A stretch of DNA of 64,000 bases, taken from Persebacter sp965221835 (GTDB lineage Bacteria > Pseudomonadota > Gammaproteobacteria > Tethybacterales > Persebacteraceae). The stretch lies in contig OZ244916.1 of NCBI GenBank assembly GCA_965221835.1, forward strand, positions 124,001 to 188,000, in the 5' to 3' direction. Every line of letters begins with the position of its first letter. Position 1 is the stretch's first letter. Positions 62,852-64,000 of the stretch are shown one piece after another. The notes beneath the pieces are model-generated. The model made no database searches. It worked only from the letters and a program-made list of their open reading frames with translations, and was not told the origin of the DNA. Position numbers and translations under genes: made by a program.

Positions 62852-63850
62852 TTAGGGAGTTTGGGGAAGTACTTGCAGAGGGTCTAACGGTTTTCCTGAT
62901 TTGCGGATTTCCAGATGTAGCATCGGTTGCGTTGCGCCGCTGTCGCCGATGGTGGAAATTTGTTCGCCGCGCGCGATTTGTTGTCCTTCTTTTACGAGAA
63001 TGGTATCGTTGTGTGCGTAGGCACTCAAATAATCGTTTTCGTGTTTGAGAATGATGAGACGCCCGTAACTTTTTACGCCGCTGCCGGTGTAGACGACTTT
63101 GCCGTCCGCAACGGCGTGTATCGGATTTCCCTTTACGCCGCTGATGTCTATGCCTTTGGAAGTTTCGCTGAATTTGCCGATAAGTTTTCCCGTCACCGGC
63201 CAACTCCAACTGACATTAAAACGTTGCCGCGTTTGACTCGGGGCGGCGGCGGATGCGGTCGGCGGTGCGGTAAATGATGCGTTTTGTATTGTTGATGCGG
63301 GCGGTTTGCCGATGAGTTTTTTTAGATTTTGTTCGCTGTATGCATATTTTGCCGCAACAGGTTCGTCTTTTATCGGCGCGTTTCCGCGCGGGGCGGGCGT
63401 TTCCGCCGCGGAAGGTGCGGGCGCAATCGGCACAATGGCGGCGGCATTTGTTGCGGCATCCGCGGCAATTGACGGTGCGGCGACAGGCGAAACGGGCGCA
63501 ATTGTCGGCGCCGGCGAAGTTGTCGCCCGGACAACGGGGGCGGATTGCGGTGCGCTTGCGGGCGGCGACAAACGAATAATGTCGCCGCTGTCAATCAGGT
63601 CGGGATTTGCAATGCCGTTCCACAACGCCAATTCTTGATAATCCAATCCGTATTCCAGCGCGATGCCGATGAGGGTTTCGCCGCCCCGGATGATGTGCGT
63701 GTCGGGGCGGCGCACGGTCGGTTCCGGTTTTTCCACCGGCAAATCGGGCGCCGATTCCAAAACCGGCGCGGGCGGTGCGGATGCACAACCAGCGAGTACG
63801 CAAAACACCCCCGCCACAAAACATAATTTAAGAGGTTTGCAATAATTCAT
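62852..63850 (-). CDS. nlpD: Lipoprotein NlpD (LysM and LytM/M23 domains)
   Basis: 332 residues. Lipoprotein signal 1-22 with lipobox LAGC; LysM domain (~50-95) HIIRGGETLIGIALEYGLDYQELALWN; a long A/P-rich linker; C-terminal LytM domain from ~215 with SETSKGIDISGVKGNPI, VYTGSGVKSYGRLIILKH, YAHNDTILVKEGQQI and MLHLEIRKSGKPLDPL. The metal ligands of true M23 peptidases are changed (G for H in KGIDISG), as in E. coli NlpD, which activates the amidase AmiC instead of cutting. AAGGGAC precedes the ATG, which overlaps the pcm stop. rpoS, its usual downstream neighbour, is absent. Confidence 0.94.
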   Translation of the reverse strand: MNYCKPLKLCFVAGVFCVLAGCASAPPAPVLESAPDLPVEKPEPTVRRPDTHIIRGGETLIGIALEYGLDYQELALWNGIANPDLIDSGDIIRLSPPASAPQSAPVVRATTSPAPTIAPVSPVAAPSIAADAATNAAAIVPIAPAPSAAETPAPRGNAPIKDEPVAAKYAYSEQNLKKLIGKPPASTIQNASFTAPPTASAAAPSQTRQRFNVSWSWPVTGKLIGKFSETSKGIDISGVKGNPIHAVADGKVVYTGSGVKSYGRLIILKHENDYLSAYAHNDTILVKEGQQIARGEQISTIGDSGATQPMLHLEIRKSGKPLDPLQVLPQTP

Positions 63851-64000
63851 GTCGTCCCTTTCAACATTGGTACAAAATCCACCATTCCGCGCCGTGCGAC
63901 AATCGCGCCGTCGGCGTTTATGGCGACCAGACGGCAGTTGTCCGCTGTCGACAACGGCATTATTAACCGCCCCGTCGGCGAAAGTTGCGATACGGCGGCG
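63847..64000 (-). CDS. pcm: Protein-L-isoaspartate O-methyltransferase, C-terminal end (runs off the window)
   Basis: The minus strand from 63999 reads AAVSQLSPTGRLIMPLS, then VAINADGAIVARRG and VDFVPMLKGTT-stop, about 50 residues. L-P-G-G-R-L-xx-P-x and the closing VxFVPLxxG are how Pcm proteins end; Pcm repairs damaged aspartates. The TGA overlaps the nlpD ATG, and pcm-nlpD is a conserved pair. Everything upstream is outside the window. Confidence 0.72.
   Translation of the reverse strand, partial: AAVSQLSPTGRLIMPLSTADNCRLVAINADGAIVARRGMVDFVPMLKGTT

Overview
The window reads as a chromosomal segment of a Gram-negative, aerobically respiring proteobacterium, most likely gamma (or the gamma/beta border). 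The evidence is a complete proteobacterial dcw cluster (mraZ to lpxC), LPS genes (kdsA, lpxC), ubiE, a caa3-type coxB, an rpsA-ihfB-lapB block, a pcm-nlpD pair and Zur operators that match the E. coli consensus. I cannot name the genus. Genes are tightly packed: most operon junctions are ATGA, GTGA or TGATG overlaps. Non-coding stretches are filled with repeats, including palindromes of the ATTCCC-N8-GGGAAT type known as dRS3 in Neisseria. I saw no tRNA, rRNA, CRISPR array or intact transposase.

Layout. 1-514: start of an EamA-type transporter (-). 567-2110: block of about five tandem ~318-bp repeats. 2162-4999: large exported cysteine-rich protein with a beta-barrel-like C-terminus (-), with a 21-bp tandem repeat upstream (5147-5365). 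5592-7772: uvrD (-). 7886-12724: coxB, pyrG, kdsA, argD (+), followed by degraded duplications of the argD tail. 13295-15931: prpD-nhaA (+). 15932-16522: repeats. 16523-27366: a 13-gene minus-strand run, diguanylate cyclase-ispH-thiO-like-cmk-rpsA-ihfB-lapB-nadD-rsfS-rlmH-tupABC. 27513-31076: zur-znuC-znuB (+) and convergent znuA (-), separated by AT-rich repeats. 31336-49062: dcw cluster plus lpxC. 49303-50709: second exported cysteine-rich protein, directly followed by a dipeptide/oligopeptide ABC operon (50734-56228). 56297-58247: rplS and a GAF/HD-GYP protein. 58266-59542: mrp/apbC and a 51-aa zinc-ribbon protein (-). 59612-62507: ubiE-gshA-ppx (+). 62551-62848: 65-bp tandem repeats. 62852-64000: nlpD and the end of pcm (-).

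How the genes work together. The dcw block makes lipid II and the divisome. The znu genes form a zinc-uptake regulon with a near-identical 15-bp operator at both promoters. The GGDEF and HD-GYP proteins could make and degrade c-di-GMP. The dpp operon imports peptides and may be co-transcribed with the surface protein in front of it. The best candidate for something undescribed is the pair of exported proteins at 2162-4999 and 49303-50709. They share a promoter, a leader, a disulfide-rich module and a strongly conserved ~160-residue C-terminal domain, but have unrelated N-terminal heads. Also worth attention are several promoters whose -10 box lies 6-8 nt before the ATG (leaderless mRNAs), a lysine inside the FtsZ tubulin signature, and a ~6.5-kb stretch in which I find no GCGC.
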